DNA from: an uncultured Megasphaera sp.
GTDB taxonomy: Bacteria; Bacillota; Negativicutes; Veillonellales; Megasphaeraceae
Reading direction: 5' to 3'
DNA length: 64,000 nucleotides
Assembly: GCA_934202965.1 (NCBI GenBank)
Contig: CAKPYN010000001.1
Location: 1 to 64,000, forward strand
The translations under genes and the position numbers were made by a program. Shown here in pieces: positions 31,935 through 40,049 of this stretch. Positions within the stretch are counted from its first letter, which is position 1, and every line of letters begins with the position of its first letter. The notes below the pieces were generated by a model. That model saw nothing but the letters and a program-made list of their open reading frames with translations, made no database searches and was not told the origin of the DNA.

Positions 31935-32864
31935 ATGTATTTGAAACGAACAGTAACGGCAGGAGAAGTCGTTGAGATAACAAAATATCATACGTCAAGA
32001 TATAAGCCACCCTTTCAAGCAAGACGGGGCAGTCAAAAAAAGACGAATGAACAACAATGGAAAATCAACGAAAAAAATTCCATTGACGGATTACGGCTGC
32101 TGATACTGAACAATTTCAAAAAAGAGGACGTACGGCTTGATCTAACCTATGCCGGCGAAGAACCGGACGAAAAAGAAGCAACAAGGAGAATTAATAATTT
32201 CTTGACAAAACTACGACGCCACTACAGAAAAGAAGGACAAGAACTAAAGTGGATACTCACGACGGAGCTGGACGGACACCGAATCCACCACCACTTGCTT
32301 GTCAACAACATTGGCTGGGGAAGGTCGGAGTATAACAAGTTATGGCCGTGGGCGAATATGACGTACAAATCATTCCGTTACTATGATGGCGGCGCGGAAG
32401 ATGCGGCACGGGTCGCAAAATATTTTGTCAAAGAAACGCGAAAAACATTTATACAAAAAGACCGCTTGCAAAAGAGCCGGTATAGAGCCAGCCGCAACTT
32501 GAAAAAACCAAGTGTAGAAAAAGAGGTTATTCAGTCCAAGACATGGCGAGAACCAAAAGCCCCGAAAGGGTACTATATTGAAAAGCCGATTGTTTACGGC
32601 AATACAGCCTTTGGGTATCCGTATATGTTTTACCGACTGATAAAGCTGGGAGGTGTGGGAAATTCGCTATCTCATTCGAAAAAGTCCGGAAGCATATCGA
32701 CCGATTGCCGCCGGAATCGTAAACACGCTGCTGATACGAAAGAATCGGTGCATGGCAGCGGGCGAAGAAATCAATTTTGTAGAAGTGTACGAAAAGAAGC
32801 GGACGGGACAAGAGTGCCTGTGCGTCATCGAAAGAGTATACGAAAAAAAGCTGATCAAGTTTAG
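31935..32864 (+). CDS. HUH rolling-circle replication initiator (Rep)
   Basis: 309 residues. HUH endonuclease motifs are in order: motif I VRLDLTYAGE (about residues 67-75), motif II GHRIHHHLLVNN with H118 and H120, and motif III AARVAKYFVKETRK with Tyr163 and Lys166 as the nicking site. Such proteins nick a DNA strand and start rolling-circle replication. The sequence looks normal to about residue 240 (YPYMFYRLIKLGG); after that the Ser/Arg/Lys-rich tail reads like an off-frame translation of another gene (see 32653), so the true stop may have been lost or the tail is a dispensable extension. An HUH Rep is unusual in a T7-like tailed phage. Confidence 0.85.
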   Translation: MYLKRTVTAGEVVEITKYHTSRYKPPFQARRGSQKKTNEQQWKINEKNSIDGLRLLILNNFKKEDVRLDLTYAGEEPDEKEATRRINNFLTKLRRHYRKEGQELKWILTTELDGHRIHHHLLVNNIGWGRSEYNKLWPWANMTYKSFRYYDGGAEDAARVAKYFVKETRKTFIQKDRLQKSRYRASRNLKKPSVEKEVIQSKTWREPKAPKGYYIEKPIVYGNTAFGYPYMFYRLIKLGGVGNSLSHSKKSGSISTDCRRNRKHAADTKESVHGSGRRNQFCRSVRKEADGTRVPVRHRKSIRKKADQV

Positions 32865-32946
32865 GATAAAAAGGAGGGAACGTAATGCTAGAAAAAAGAA
32901 ACCGAGTACATCTAACAGGGAAAAAAGCCAAAAAACTGCACGATGA
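32653..32946 (+). CDS. Possible protein overlapping the end of Rep
   Basis: In the frame shifted from Rep, GTG 32653 begins WEIRYLIRKSPEAYRPIAAG, then NTLLIRKNRCMAAGEEINFV and EKKLIKFRIKR, which looks more like real protein than the Rep tail it overlaps. There is no good ribosome site at 32653, and the frame also overlaps the HNH gene start by ~60 bases, where its own tail looks artificial. Which frame is translated here is unresolved. Confidence 0.4.
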   Translation: MWEIRYLIRKSPEAYRPIAAGIVNTLLIRKNRCMAAGEEINFVEVYEKKRTGQECLCVIERVYEKKLIKFRIKRRERNARKKKPSTSNREKSQKTAR

Positions 32947-33187
32947 TTGTTTTGAGCGAGATGGCCATGTATGCGTATGCTGCGGTGCCTGGGTACCGGA
33001 CGGCCAAAAAGAACATCATGAACCATGCGGCGTATACAAAAGCGATGAAATAGAAAAGGTCGTCACGCTATGCTATAGCTGTCACCAGAAGCGGCACAAC
33101 GCAGGAAGCGAAAGTGCTACAGTGCGTGACGCCTGCGTATCGTACCTGCGTGGATTATATGGTGCAAAGGGGGCGGCGAGAGAATGA
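32885..33187 (+). CDS. HNH endonuclease
   Basis: 100 residues; AAAAGGAGGGAACGT upstream. Zinc and HNH residues: CFERDGHVCVCCGAWVP, KEHHEPCGVY, then VTLCYSCHQKRHNAG. Two CxxC pairs frame the ββα-metal fold. HNH proteins in phages act in packaging (near terminase) or as homing or replication nucleases; the location eight genes before... between Rep and TerS fits a packaging helper or recombination role. Confidence 0.85.
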   Translation: MLEKRNRVHLTGKKAKKLHDDCFERDGHVCVCCGAWVPDGQKEHHEPCGVYKSDEIEKVVTLCYSCHQKRHNAGSESATVRDACVSYLRGLYGAKGAARE

Positions 33188-33639
33188 AGAAACAATGCAT
33201 TTGCTGTGGCGAAGAAATGGAAATCAAACACGGCGGCATGCTGATTTGTGCTGCCTGCTACACAAAATTGCTGCCAAACGTGCTGAAAAAAAGAGAAAAC
33301 AAAACATGCCCGGTGTGCGGCATGGAAAAGCCGGGCAAAAAAACGTATTGTTGTGATACGTGCAAGCATATCGGGCAAGTTATTTTAAAACGCTGGCGAA
33401 ACGCAAAGAAAGAAAAGAAGCAGGAAACCAGAGAGATGATAAAAAAAGCACATAAAAAAGCGATGATGAAACACTACACGCATACTGTCCTGCCGCCTAC
33501 CGGAAACAGAAAAGAAGAACCAGCTATGCGCTATGGCAAGGGACGCACAAAGTTGGATGATGACGCATTGGCAGCCAAAGAAGCAGGCATGACGTATGGC
33601 GAATGGATGTATTTTAAAAGGAGGCATAACCTTATATGA
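33184..33639 (+). CDS. Zinc-finger phage protein (151 aa)
   Basis: ATGA overlap with the HNH gene. Three Cys pairs: MKKQCICCGEEMEI, MLICAACYTKLL, and KTCPVCGMEKPGKKTYCCDT, a double zinc ribbon. The middle is basic (RNAKKEKKQETREMIKKAHK). The end KLDDDALAAKEAGMTYGEWM is a conserved phage tail motif seen in small Firmicute phage proteins. Function unknown, probably DNA binding. Confidence 0.7.
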   Translation: MKKQCICCGEEMEIKHGGMLICAACYTKLLPNVLKKRENKTCPVCGMEKPGKKTYCCDTCKHIGQVILKRWRNAKKEKKQETREMIKKAHKKAMMKHYTHTVLPPTGNRKEEPAMRYGKGRTKLDDDALAAKEAGMTYGEWMYFKRRHNLI

Positions 33640-33728
33640 GAGCCATGGTATGGCGGGGTATACTGGTATATTGCTTGAGTTTTTGGTGCATGCTGATATA
33701 TTTTATTTTGCGTGTAATGGGGGCGTAA
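33636..33728 (+). CDS. 30-residue membrane peptide
   Basis: Overlaps the previous gene; AAAAGGAGGCAT upstream. MRAMVWRGILVYCLSFWCML then IYFILRVMGA: one hydrophobic helix. Too short for similarity, but the ribosome site is strong. Confidence 0.5.
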   Translation: MRAMVWRGILVYCLSFWCMLIYFILRVMGA

Positions 33729-33731
33729 GTC

Positions 33732-34223
33732 GTGAGGCGAATAAAAAAAATAAAAGTGAAAGACGGAAAAATCTTTTTAGAATGGCATGTCGATAAGGGC
33801 GGCGGTTTTGATAGCTATGATACGTACACCATGGAATGCCGGGAACAAGCCAGGCCGGAACTGTACGAAGCATTGCGCAAACTGGCAGACGAAATGCGGA
33901 AAATTTGCGAACTGCCGGATACAGACGAAGAAAGAAAACGGCTGTGTGTCAAAGGTGTGGCGTATGCGTACAATGATAAAGAGGGTATCATGGGTGCAGT
34001 GCTGATCGGCAGTCGTGAATTATACGATTGCGTTGCTCCGTTAAATATCAACACGCCGTGCTTATGGGAAGCGGCAAAAGACGAACGGCAGGAGATGACG
34101 CAAGATATGTATGACGTATTGTACGAATTGCAGGAAGAATGCCAGAAATATATTAGCGGCGACAGAGCGCAAATGAGTTTATTCAAAAAGGAGGAAGACC
34201 ATGAGAATAAAACAACAGCTTGA
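33732..34223 (+). CDS. Hypothetical phage protein (163 aa)
   Basis: GTG start after GGGGGCG, coupled closely to the preceding peptide. An N-terminal β segment (IKKIKVKDGKIFLEWHV), a helical middle (ARPELYEALRKLADEMRKIC), then VKGVAYAYNDKEGIMGAVLI and CLWEAAKDERQEMTQDMYDV. The C-terminus ends MSLFKKEED, a pattern like proteins that bind the sliding clamp or SSB, but that is speculative. Common type of gene before the late regulator in Firmicute phages; function unknown. Confidence 0.7.
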   Translation: MRRIKKIKVKDGKIFLEWHVDKGGGFDSYDTYTMECREQARPELYEALRKLADEMRKICELPDTDEERKRLCVKGVAYAYNDKEGIMGAVLIGSRELYDCVAPLNINTPCLWEAAKDERQEMTQDMYDVLYELQEECQKYISGDRAQMSLFKKEEDHENKTTA

Positions 34224-34578
34224 GCAATGCCGACAACAGGCTAAGTTGTTGGATGAATTGAATTACGATAATTATTTGTTGGATAAACTGGGAGATATGA
34301 GAAATGCGCCGCGGAAGCGGCTATTGCAGGAGCGAAAAAAATACAGCGATATGCGCGAACGCATACGTCAGGAAATCCGTAAAATTAAATACCCGAGGGA
34401 ATGTTACTCGGACGTACAATGCGTTTTGCTGTATCGGTATGTAGATAACCTCGGTTGGGGCGATATATGCCGAAAATTAAACCTATCGCAGTCGACGTGT
34501 TTTAAATATCAACGGCGTGGGATTGAAGAAATAGAAAAACAACATAAAGTTAGAAGTCAAAAAGAGTTTAAGGTATGA
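34201..34578 (+). CDS. ArpU/RinA-like late transcription regulator (DUF1492 type)
   Basis: 125 residues, overlapping the previous gene. N-terminal coiled helices (MRIKQQLEQCRQQAKLLDEL), then a sigma-region-4-like helix-turn-helix: VLLYRYVDNLGWGDICRKLN then LSQSTCFKYQRRGIEEIEK. Proteins of this kind sit immediately upstream of the small terminase gene in many Firmicute phages and switch on late genes. The position here is the same. Confidence 0.8.
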   Translation: MRIKQQLEQCRQQAKLLDELNYDNYLLDKLGDMRNAPRKRLLQERKKYSDMRERIRQEIRKIKYPRECYSDVQCVLLYRYVDNLGWGDICRKLNLSQSTCFKYQRRGIEEIEKQHKVRSQKEFKV

Positions 34579-34595
34579 TAAACTATACTCATAGC

Positions 34596-34631
34596 AGCCA
34601 CTTGTGATACGTGTATGTATTACGGGTGGCT
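34596..34631 (+). promoter_or_regulatory. Long hairpin between late regulator and terminase
   Basis: AGCCACTTGTGATAC pairs with GTATTACGGGTGGCT over 15 positions (three G-U) around GTGTAT, followed by TTGTTG. It could be a terminator or an antitermination target at the early/late boundary. Confidence 0.55.
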
Positions 34632-34654
34632 TTGTTGTACCAAGGAGAAAAAAC

Positions 34655-35290
34655 ATGAAAACAGAAAAGAAGACAAGAGAACCGCCGATCCAGCGGAGCA
34701 AAGTATTTTTAAACAAAACAGATTTTCGCGCAAATAACGCGCGAAAAATAAATACTAAAAGGCGTCGGGCCGTAACGTGGCGTCAATTTCACACGGAACG
34801 CAATTTACAGATAGTCAAGTCCTGGGCGCGTAAAGGTTGGACGAACGAAGAAATTGCCGACAAAATCGGTATCGTGATGTCAACATTTTACGAATGGCAG
34901 AAAAAACACCCGGAGTTTTCGGAGGCCCTCAGCGAGCCCAGAGAATATTGCGTAGCCGTCGTGGAAAATGCGGTGTATGAGCGAAGTAAAGGCATTCGTA
35001 CGACGACAAAATCTAGTCGTACGATTACGGTTTTAACGAAAGATGCGGATGGCAATACAGAAGGCGTTAAAAAAACGACGATTGAAGTTGAACATGAAGT
35101 ATTTGTGCCGCCAAACCCGGCAGCGCAAAAATTTTTCTTGACGAACAGAGCACCGGATGACTGGAGCAACAAGCAGCAAACGGAGCTTGCCGGAAATCTC
35201 AATATTGATACAAAAACAGCTGCAGCCGACAAGCTGAAAGAAGCAATACGTAGAAAGGAAGCAAGCCATGACGGAAAAGGAAGCATTTGA
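34655..35290 (+). CDS. terS: Terminase small subunit
   Basis: About 211 residues from ATG 34655 (MKTEKKTREPPIQ) with AAGGAG upstream. A helix-turn-helix follows a basic N-terminus: VKSWARKGWTNEEIADKIGI then STFYEWQKKHPEFSEAL, the pac/cos-binding domain. A β-containing middle (TTTKSSRTITVLTKDADGNT) and helical C-terminus follow. It overlaps terL by 23 bases, the normal terS-terL arrangement. Confidence 0.9.
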   Translation: MKTEKKTREPPIQRSKVFLNKTDFRANNARKINTKRRRAVTWRQFHTERNLQIVKSWARKGWTNEEIADKIGIVMSTFYEWQKKHPEFSEALSEPREYCVAVVENAVYERSKGIRTTTKSSRTITVLTKDADGNTEGVKKTTIEVEHEVFVPPNPAAQKFFLTNRAPDDWSNKQQTELAGNLNIDTKTAAADKLKEAIRRKEASHDGKGSI

Positions 35291-37703
35291 AATCATCGAA
35301 TGCCTGGGCAAATGTACGAATGATCCGGAAACATTCGTGTGGTTTGCGTTTGACTGGGACAATAACCCGGAACTGCAAGGAAAGCAGCCGCAGGAATGGC
35401 AGCTAAAACAGTTGCGGAAAATTAGCAACGGCCTAAAAACACCGGACGAAGTTATTCGGCAGGCTGTATCATCAGGGCACGGCATAGGCAAAGCCCATGA
35501 CATAAATATGGTGCTGGATACGCCATACGGTAAACGGCGATGGGGAGATTTAAAACCGGGCGACAGTGTTTTTACACCAGACGGGACGGCAACAATTTTA
35601 CATTGCCAGCATTATGACAGCATACCCACGTATCGCGTATCGTTTGATGACGGCTCATGGTGTGATGTATCATCAGGCCATTTGTGGACGGTGAAAGGAA
35701 GAAACGAACGTCGCAGGAATAAACCATGGATAACATTATCTACGGCAGACATTCTAAAAAAAGGCGTAAAACGCAGCAATGGTAAAGCCATGGCAAGGCA
35801 ATGGGAACTTCCTCGCATATCGCCGGTATTCTATCCATGGCAAGGCGTGCCGGTACATCCGTATGTATTGGGCGTTTGGCTTGGGGATGGATTCAAAGGG
35901 AAGCCGGCATATAGCAAGCCGTATCCAGAGCTGGCGGAAAAAATACGCTCACTGGGATATGTGGTGCATGTCGGAAAAAAAGGAAAGACCTGGATACGGT
36001 ATGTTAGCGGCTTGTTTAAAAGCGGTGTATTCCAGTGCCATTCACATCAACGATATATCCCGGATGAATACAAGTACAACTGCATAGCGTATAGAAAACA
36101 GCTGCTAATGGGGCTGCTTGATACAGATGGAGAAATAACCACAAGCAATAGCATTGGGTACAGCACTACATCTAAACGATTGGCAGAAGATGTGGTATGG
36201 CTGGCGCGGTCGCTTGGCGGCAAAGCAAAAATGCAGCCAACTATAAAGCAGGGATGGTACTACAATGGGCAAAAAAAGAAAGAATGCCGGGCATGCTATC
36301 GCATTACCATCAATGTGCCATTTAATCCGTTTACGCTGAAACATCGGCAGGAACGGTACAAAAGCAGGCAAAAAAGATACTTGACCAGATGGATAGACAG
36401 TATAGAACCGATTGGGAATAAGAAAGCTATGTGTATCACCGTAGACAGAAAAGACGGCATGTACTTAGCGAATGACTTTATACCCACGCATAACTCGGCA
36501 CTTGTATCGTGGATTATCCTTTGGGCTATATCTACGTATCCGGATACACGCGGCGTCGTCACGGCAAACACTGAGGCACAGCTGCGGACAAAAACGTGGC
36601 CGGAACTGGCTAAGTGGTATCATCGATTTATTGCTAAAGACCTGTTTTGCATGACCGCAACATCTATATTTTCAATAGAACAAGGGCATGAACGAACATG
36701 GCGTATCGACGCTATTCCGTGGAGCGACACGAACACAGAAGCATTTGCAGGCCTGCATAACCAGGGCAGCCGAATTCTGCTTGTTTTTGATGAAGCGTCG
36801 GCAATTAATGACCGAATATGGGAAGTCGCAGAAGGGGCATTGACCGACCGTGAAACACAAATCATTTGGTGTGCGTACGGTAACCCAACACGGAACACGG
36901 GCAGGTTTTATCAGTGCTTCCACAAAGACCGCGCATATTGGAATACAGTAAAAATAGATTCGCGTACAGTGGCTATCACGAACAAAAAACAATTAACACA
37001 GTGGGCTAACCAGTACGGCGAAGATTCGGACTTTTTCAAGGTGCGTGTGCGTGGCGAATTTCCGGCAACGTCAGAAACCCAGTTTATATCAACAGCACTC
37101 GTGGATGCGGCACAAAAACGCACTATCAGGCCGTCGCAATACACGTTTGCACCGACGATTATCGGCGTAGATATGGCGTGGAGCGGCGGCGATGCGACGG
37201 TTATTTACGTGCGGCAGGGCTTGTACAGCAAGAAGCTGGGAAGCTATGAAAAGAATGACAATGACGGCGTGATGGCGGCAAAGCTGGCGGCGTTTGAAGA
37301 CCAGTATAACGCCGATGCGGTATTTATTGACCAAGGGTACGGCACGGGCGTATTTAGTTTTGGCTTGACAATGGGCCGTAAATGGCGGCTCGTGTCGTTT
37401 GCAGCTAAACCAGGCAAAACAGGCTATGCCAATAAGCGTGCTGAAATGTGGGGCGATATGCGCGAGTGGCTCAAAGATGGCGGCGTGCTGGAAGATGGCG
37501 AAGTGATACATGACGACCTGGTAGGACCGGAAGCCATGATAAACAACAAAGGTGAAATCTTGCTTGAGAAAAAGGAAGACATGAAACGGCGCGGCCTGCC
37601 GTCACCGAATGAAGCGGATGCACTGGCATTGACATTTGCGTATCCGGTCGTACGTAAAAGCAGCATAAAAGACAGGGCGAATACGGCATATAGTTTATTT
37701 TGA
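35268..37703 (+). CDS. terL: Terminase large subunit interrupted by an intein
   Basis: 811 residues before splicing, about 477 after. TerL is the ATPase and nuclease that packages DNA into the prohead. The ATPase is split: SSGHGIGK (residues 68-75) then the intein (76-409) then SALVSWIILWAIS; joined, they give Walker A GHGIGKS. Walker B is ILLVFDEASAINDRIWE; the nuclease domain has GVDMAWSGGDATV, DAVFIDQGYGTG and SPNEADALALTFA acidic residues. Without splicing the P-loop is broken, so packaging depends on the intein. Gene order TerS-TerL-portal is standard. Confidence 0.95.
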   Translation: MTEKEAFEIIECLGKCTNDPETFVWFAFDWDNNPELQGKQPQEWQLKQLRKISNGLKTPDEVIRQAVSSGHGIGKAHDINMVLDTPYGKRRWGDLKPGDSVFTPDGTATILHCQHYDSIPTYRVSFDDGSWCDVSSGHLWTVKGRNERRRNKPWITLSTADILKKGVKRSNGKAMARQWELPRISPVFYPWQGVPVHPYVLGVWLGDGFKGKPAYSKPYPELAEKIRSLGYVVHVGKKGKTWIRYVSGLFKSGVFQCHSHQRYIPDEYKYNCIAYRKQLLMGLLDTDGEITTSNSIGYSTTSKRLAEDVVWLARSLGGKAKMQPTIKQGWYYNGQKKKECRACYRITINVPFNPFTLKHRQERYKSRQKRYLTRWIDSIEPIGNKKAMCITVDRKDGMYLANDFIPTHNSALVSWIILWAISTYPDTRGVVTANTEAQLRTKTWPELAKWYHRFIAKDLFCMTATSIFSIEQGHERTWRIDAIPWSDTNTEAFAGLHNQGSRILLVFDEASAINDRIWEVAEGALTDRETQIIWCAYGNPTRNTGRFYQCFHKDRAYWNTVKIDSRTVAITNKKQLTQWANQYGEDSDFFKVRVRGEFPATSETQFISTALVDAAQKRTIRPSQYTFAPTIIGVDMAWSGGDATVIYVRQGLYSKKLGSYEKNDNDGVMAAKLAAFEDQYNADAVFIDQGYGTGVFSFGLTMGRKWRLVSFAAKPGKTGYANKRAEMWGDMREWLKDGGVLEDGEVIHDDLVGPEAMINNKGEILLEKKEDMKRRGLPSPNEADALALTFAYPVVRKSSIKDRANTAYSLF
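35493..36494 (+). other. Class 3 intein with LAGLIDADG endonuclease
   Basis: 334 residues, starting with Ala (AHDINMVLDTPYG) and ending PTHN before extein Ser. Block B GSWCDVSSGHLWTV has His63 and Trp65 (position B:12); block F AMCITVD has Cys314 where most inteins have Asp (F:4); Thr332 precedes the terminal His-Asn (G:5). Trp-Cys-Thr with a non-nucleophilic first residue defines class 3 inteins, which begin splicing from the block F Cys. Two dodecapeptide helices YVLGVWLGDG and LLMGLLDTDGEI mark a LAGLIDADG homing endonuclease, both acidic residues intact. The insertion point is the Walker A Lys/Ser junction. Confidence 0.88.
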
Positions 37704-37717
37704 GGAGTGATAAAAGA

Positions 37718-37987
37718 ATGTGTGGAGCAGTAGGGAAAGTAATCAATAAAGTAACAGGCGGCTTGCTGGGTGGCGGCAGTCAAGATGTATCTGTACCTAA
37801 AACGGAACCGGTCACAACACAGCAAGACGTAACCGACAGTGGAAATTTAACAGGCGACGAAGAAGCGACAAAGAAAGCCAAACGCAAACGCGGCTTTAGC
37901 TCGACGCAGCTGCGGGACTGGCGGTCAAATATGAATACGGCCCTAGGAAGCGGCAACAGTGACGGCGGCAAAAGTACGCTGGGATAG
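37718..37987 (+). CDS. Small phage protein, TerL-portal spacer (89 aa)
   Basis: From ATG 37718 with GAGGAG upstream. MCGAVGKVINKVTGGLLGGG then a polar, low-complexity part and a basic KKAKRKRGFSSTQLRDWR. Similar small proteins lie between terminase and portal in epsilon15/BPP-1-like phages and may be virion or connector accessories. Function unknown. Confidence 0.65.
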   Translation: MCGAVGKVINKVTGGLLGGGSQDVSVPKTEPVTTQQDVTDSGNLTGDEEATKKAKRKRGFSSTQLRDWRSNMNTALGSGNSDGGKSTLG

Positions 37988-37995
37988 GAGCAGTC

Positions 37996-39735
37996 ATGAG
38001 AAAAGAAGTAAAAACAGCACTGGCAAGAAGCCCGACTAAGACAATTAACACGAGGCAAAACACGTACCAGGGAAAACACGGCTTAGAGATGCGGCTGGAT
38101 GCGCTGTACCGGGAACGCTTGCGCTGGGAAAACATCTGGAAAGAAATCAGGGACTACGAATTACCCTATGACGGGCAATTCAGCGATGACCAGCCGGGCA
38201 AACCGAATCTCCATGATGACAAAGTATACAGCAATATCATAGCGCAGTGCCGGGATATATTCGCGGCCGGCATTATGAGCGGCTTAACGCCGCCATCAAG
38301 AAAATGGTTCCGCTACACACTGGCAGACGCAACGCTCAACGACAATATGAACGTAAAACGCGTACTCGATCAACGGTGTGATATTACAGAGTATGTGCTG
38401 GGACGCAGTAACTTTTATAATGCTGTACATGTCGTATACCGTGAATTACCATTTGGCCAATCGCCAATGGGAATTTTTGCGCAAGACAACGGGATTACCT
38501 TTGTACCGTATCCTATTGGCACATATGCGTTAGGAACTAATCACAAAGGCGAAGTCAATACCTTTGCCCGCAAAATAAAAATGACGGCAGCACAAATCGT
38601 ATCACAATTCGGTATAGAGAACTGCCCGCAGCATATCAGAGAAAATTATGTGCGTAATGGCGGCTATACAGAATGGTATACTGTGTGTTGGCTAGTAGAG
38701 CCGAATAAAGACTGTAACCCGGAAGAGCTAGGAAACCGGAAAATGGCGTATACGTCGGCATACTGGGTGGATGGTAGCAGTCAAGACGAAATGCTAGCAG
38801 TATCGGGATTTGAAGAATGGCCCGTGCCGGTAGCACGTTACAATGTCAAAGGGTTGGAATCCTATGCAACAGCACCCGCTTGGGATGCACTGCCGGAAGC
38901 CAAGATGCTGCAAAAAATGGAATACGATAGCGCAGTAGCCGTGGAATTGGGAGTAAAACCACCCATGCAAGGGCCATCAAACATTGCACGAAATATCAAT
39001 CTATTCCCAGGCGGTTATACGCCGAATGACAACCCAAACGAACTAATACAGCCGATTTTTCACGGACAGCTGGATATAGGCTCACTGGATAATAAAATCA
39101 TGCGTATAGAAGACCGCATAAAGCGTATTTATTCGACGGATTTATTCTTGATGCTGGACCAACTCGACCGCGGGCAAATGACAGCCCAAGAAGTTATTGC
39201 ACGCAACCAAGAAAAGCTGCAGCAAATTGGGCCGGTTGTCGAACGATTACAGAGTGAATTTCTAAATCACGTCATCGAACGTATTTACAACATCCTAGAC
39301 AGAAATCATGTATTCCCACCACTGCCGGATGATGTGGCCGAGCTGATGAACGGGCAGGAAATCAAGATAGAGTACTTGTCACCGCTGGCACAGGCACAGA
39401 AAATGAGCGGCTTGACGGCCATAGAACAGGGTATAGCGTTTGTTGGCCAAGTGGCACAGCTCGATCCCAATGTGCTGCAGCGTGTCGATTTATCAGATGC
39501 CGTAGCGAAATATTTGGACCGTGTAGGTGTACCGGCTACGATGGTACGCAGCGAAGATGAATACAAAGAAATTATGCAACAACAAGCAGAACAACAGCAG
39601 GCAGAACAGCAACAGGCAATGGAAGCCCAGCAGATGCAACAAGCAGCACCACTGGCGCAAGCAGCTAAAAATCTGACAGATGCTGCTAATGATGGCAATC
39701 CAGCATTACAACAAATAATGGGGATGAGCACATGA
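37996..39735 (+). CDS. Portal / head-to-tail connecting protein (T7 gp8 family)
   Basis: 579 residues with TAGGAG upstream. The podovirus head-tail connecting family is recognised from LRWENIWKEIRDYELPYDG, FAAGIMSGLTPPSRKWFRY, and LDQLDRGQMTAQEVIARNQE. It forms the dodecameric portal ring through which DNA enters and leaves. The C-terminus is Gln/Ala-rich (EQQQAEQQQAMEAQQMQQ), caused by CAA/CAG repeats and probably a flexible tail inside the capsid. Confidence 0.92.
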   Translation: MRKEVKTALARSPTKTINTRQNTYQGKHGLEMRLDALYRERLRWENIWKEIRDYELPYDGQFSDDQPGKPNLHDDKVYSNIIAQCRDIFAAGIMSGLTPPSRKWFRYTLADATLNDNMNVKRVLDQRCDITEYVLGRSNFYNAVHVVYRELPFGQSPMGIFAQDNGITFVPYPIGTYALGTNHKGEVNTFARKIKMTAAQIVSQFGIENCPQHIRENYVRNGGYTEWYTVCWLVEPNKDCNPEELGNRKMAYTSAYWVDGSSQDEMLAVSGFEEWPVPVARYNVKGLESYATAPAWDALPEAKMLQKMEYDSAVAVELGVKPPMQGPSNIARNINLFPGGYTPNDNPNELIQPIFHGQLDIGSLDNKIMRIEDRIKRIYSTDLFLMLDQLDRGQMTAQEVIARNQEKLQQIGPVVERLQSEFLNHVIERIYNILDRNHVFPPLPDDVAELMNGQEIKIEYLSPLAQAQKMSGLTAIEQGIAFVGQVAQLDPNVLQRVDLSDAVAKYLDRVGVPATMVRSEDEYKEIMQQQAEQQQAEQQQAMEAQQMQQAAPLAQAAKNLTDAANDGNPALQQIMGMST

Positions 39736-40049
39736 TGAACTGGTACGAAGAAGAAATGAAACGCCGTGATGATGAATCCTTGCGCTATGTCATGGCAGAT
39801 AAAAAAGGACGCTGGTTTATGATGCGGCTGCTTGATGCGGCACGTATCAATGAGCCAACGTTTGCTAAATCGGCGTTATTTAGTGCATACAACGAAGGCC
39901 GCCGCGCCGTCGGTATCGAGTATGTCAAGAAGCTGACGCAGGATACAGCACATATCGAGCTCAAACAATTGGCCGAAAAAGAATACACAGAAATAAAAGA
40001 AAGACTAATCGAAGAAGAAAGGAGCATGCACTATGGAAAACACATTTGA
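39732..40049 (+). CDS. Hypothetical head-module protein (105 aa)
   Basis: Overlaps the portal stop (ATGATGA). Charged and helical (KKGRWFMMRLLDAARINEPT, YNEGRRAVGIEYVKKL). Small proteins of this kind commonly sit between portal and scaffold in podoviruses. It overlaps the scaffold gene start by 17 bases. Function unknown. Confidence 0.7.
   Translation: MMNWYEEEMKRRDDESLRYVMADKKGRWFMMRLLDAARINEPTFAKSALFSAYNEGRRAVGIEYVKKLTQDTAHIELKQLAEKEYTEIKERLIEEERSMHYGKHI

Noticed and set aside
39570..39650. CAA/CAG-rich repetitive stretch resembling a repeat array
   Set aside because: It is simple coding repetition for the Gln-rich portal tail, with no regular repeat-spacer layout.
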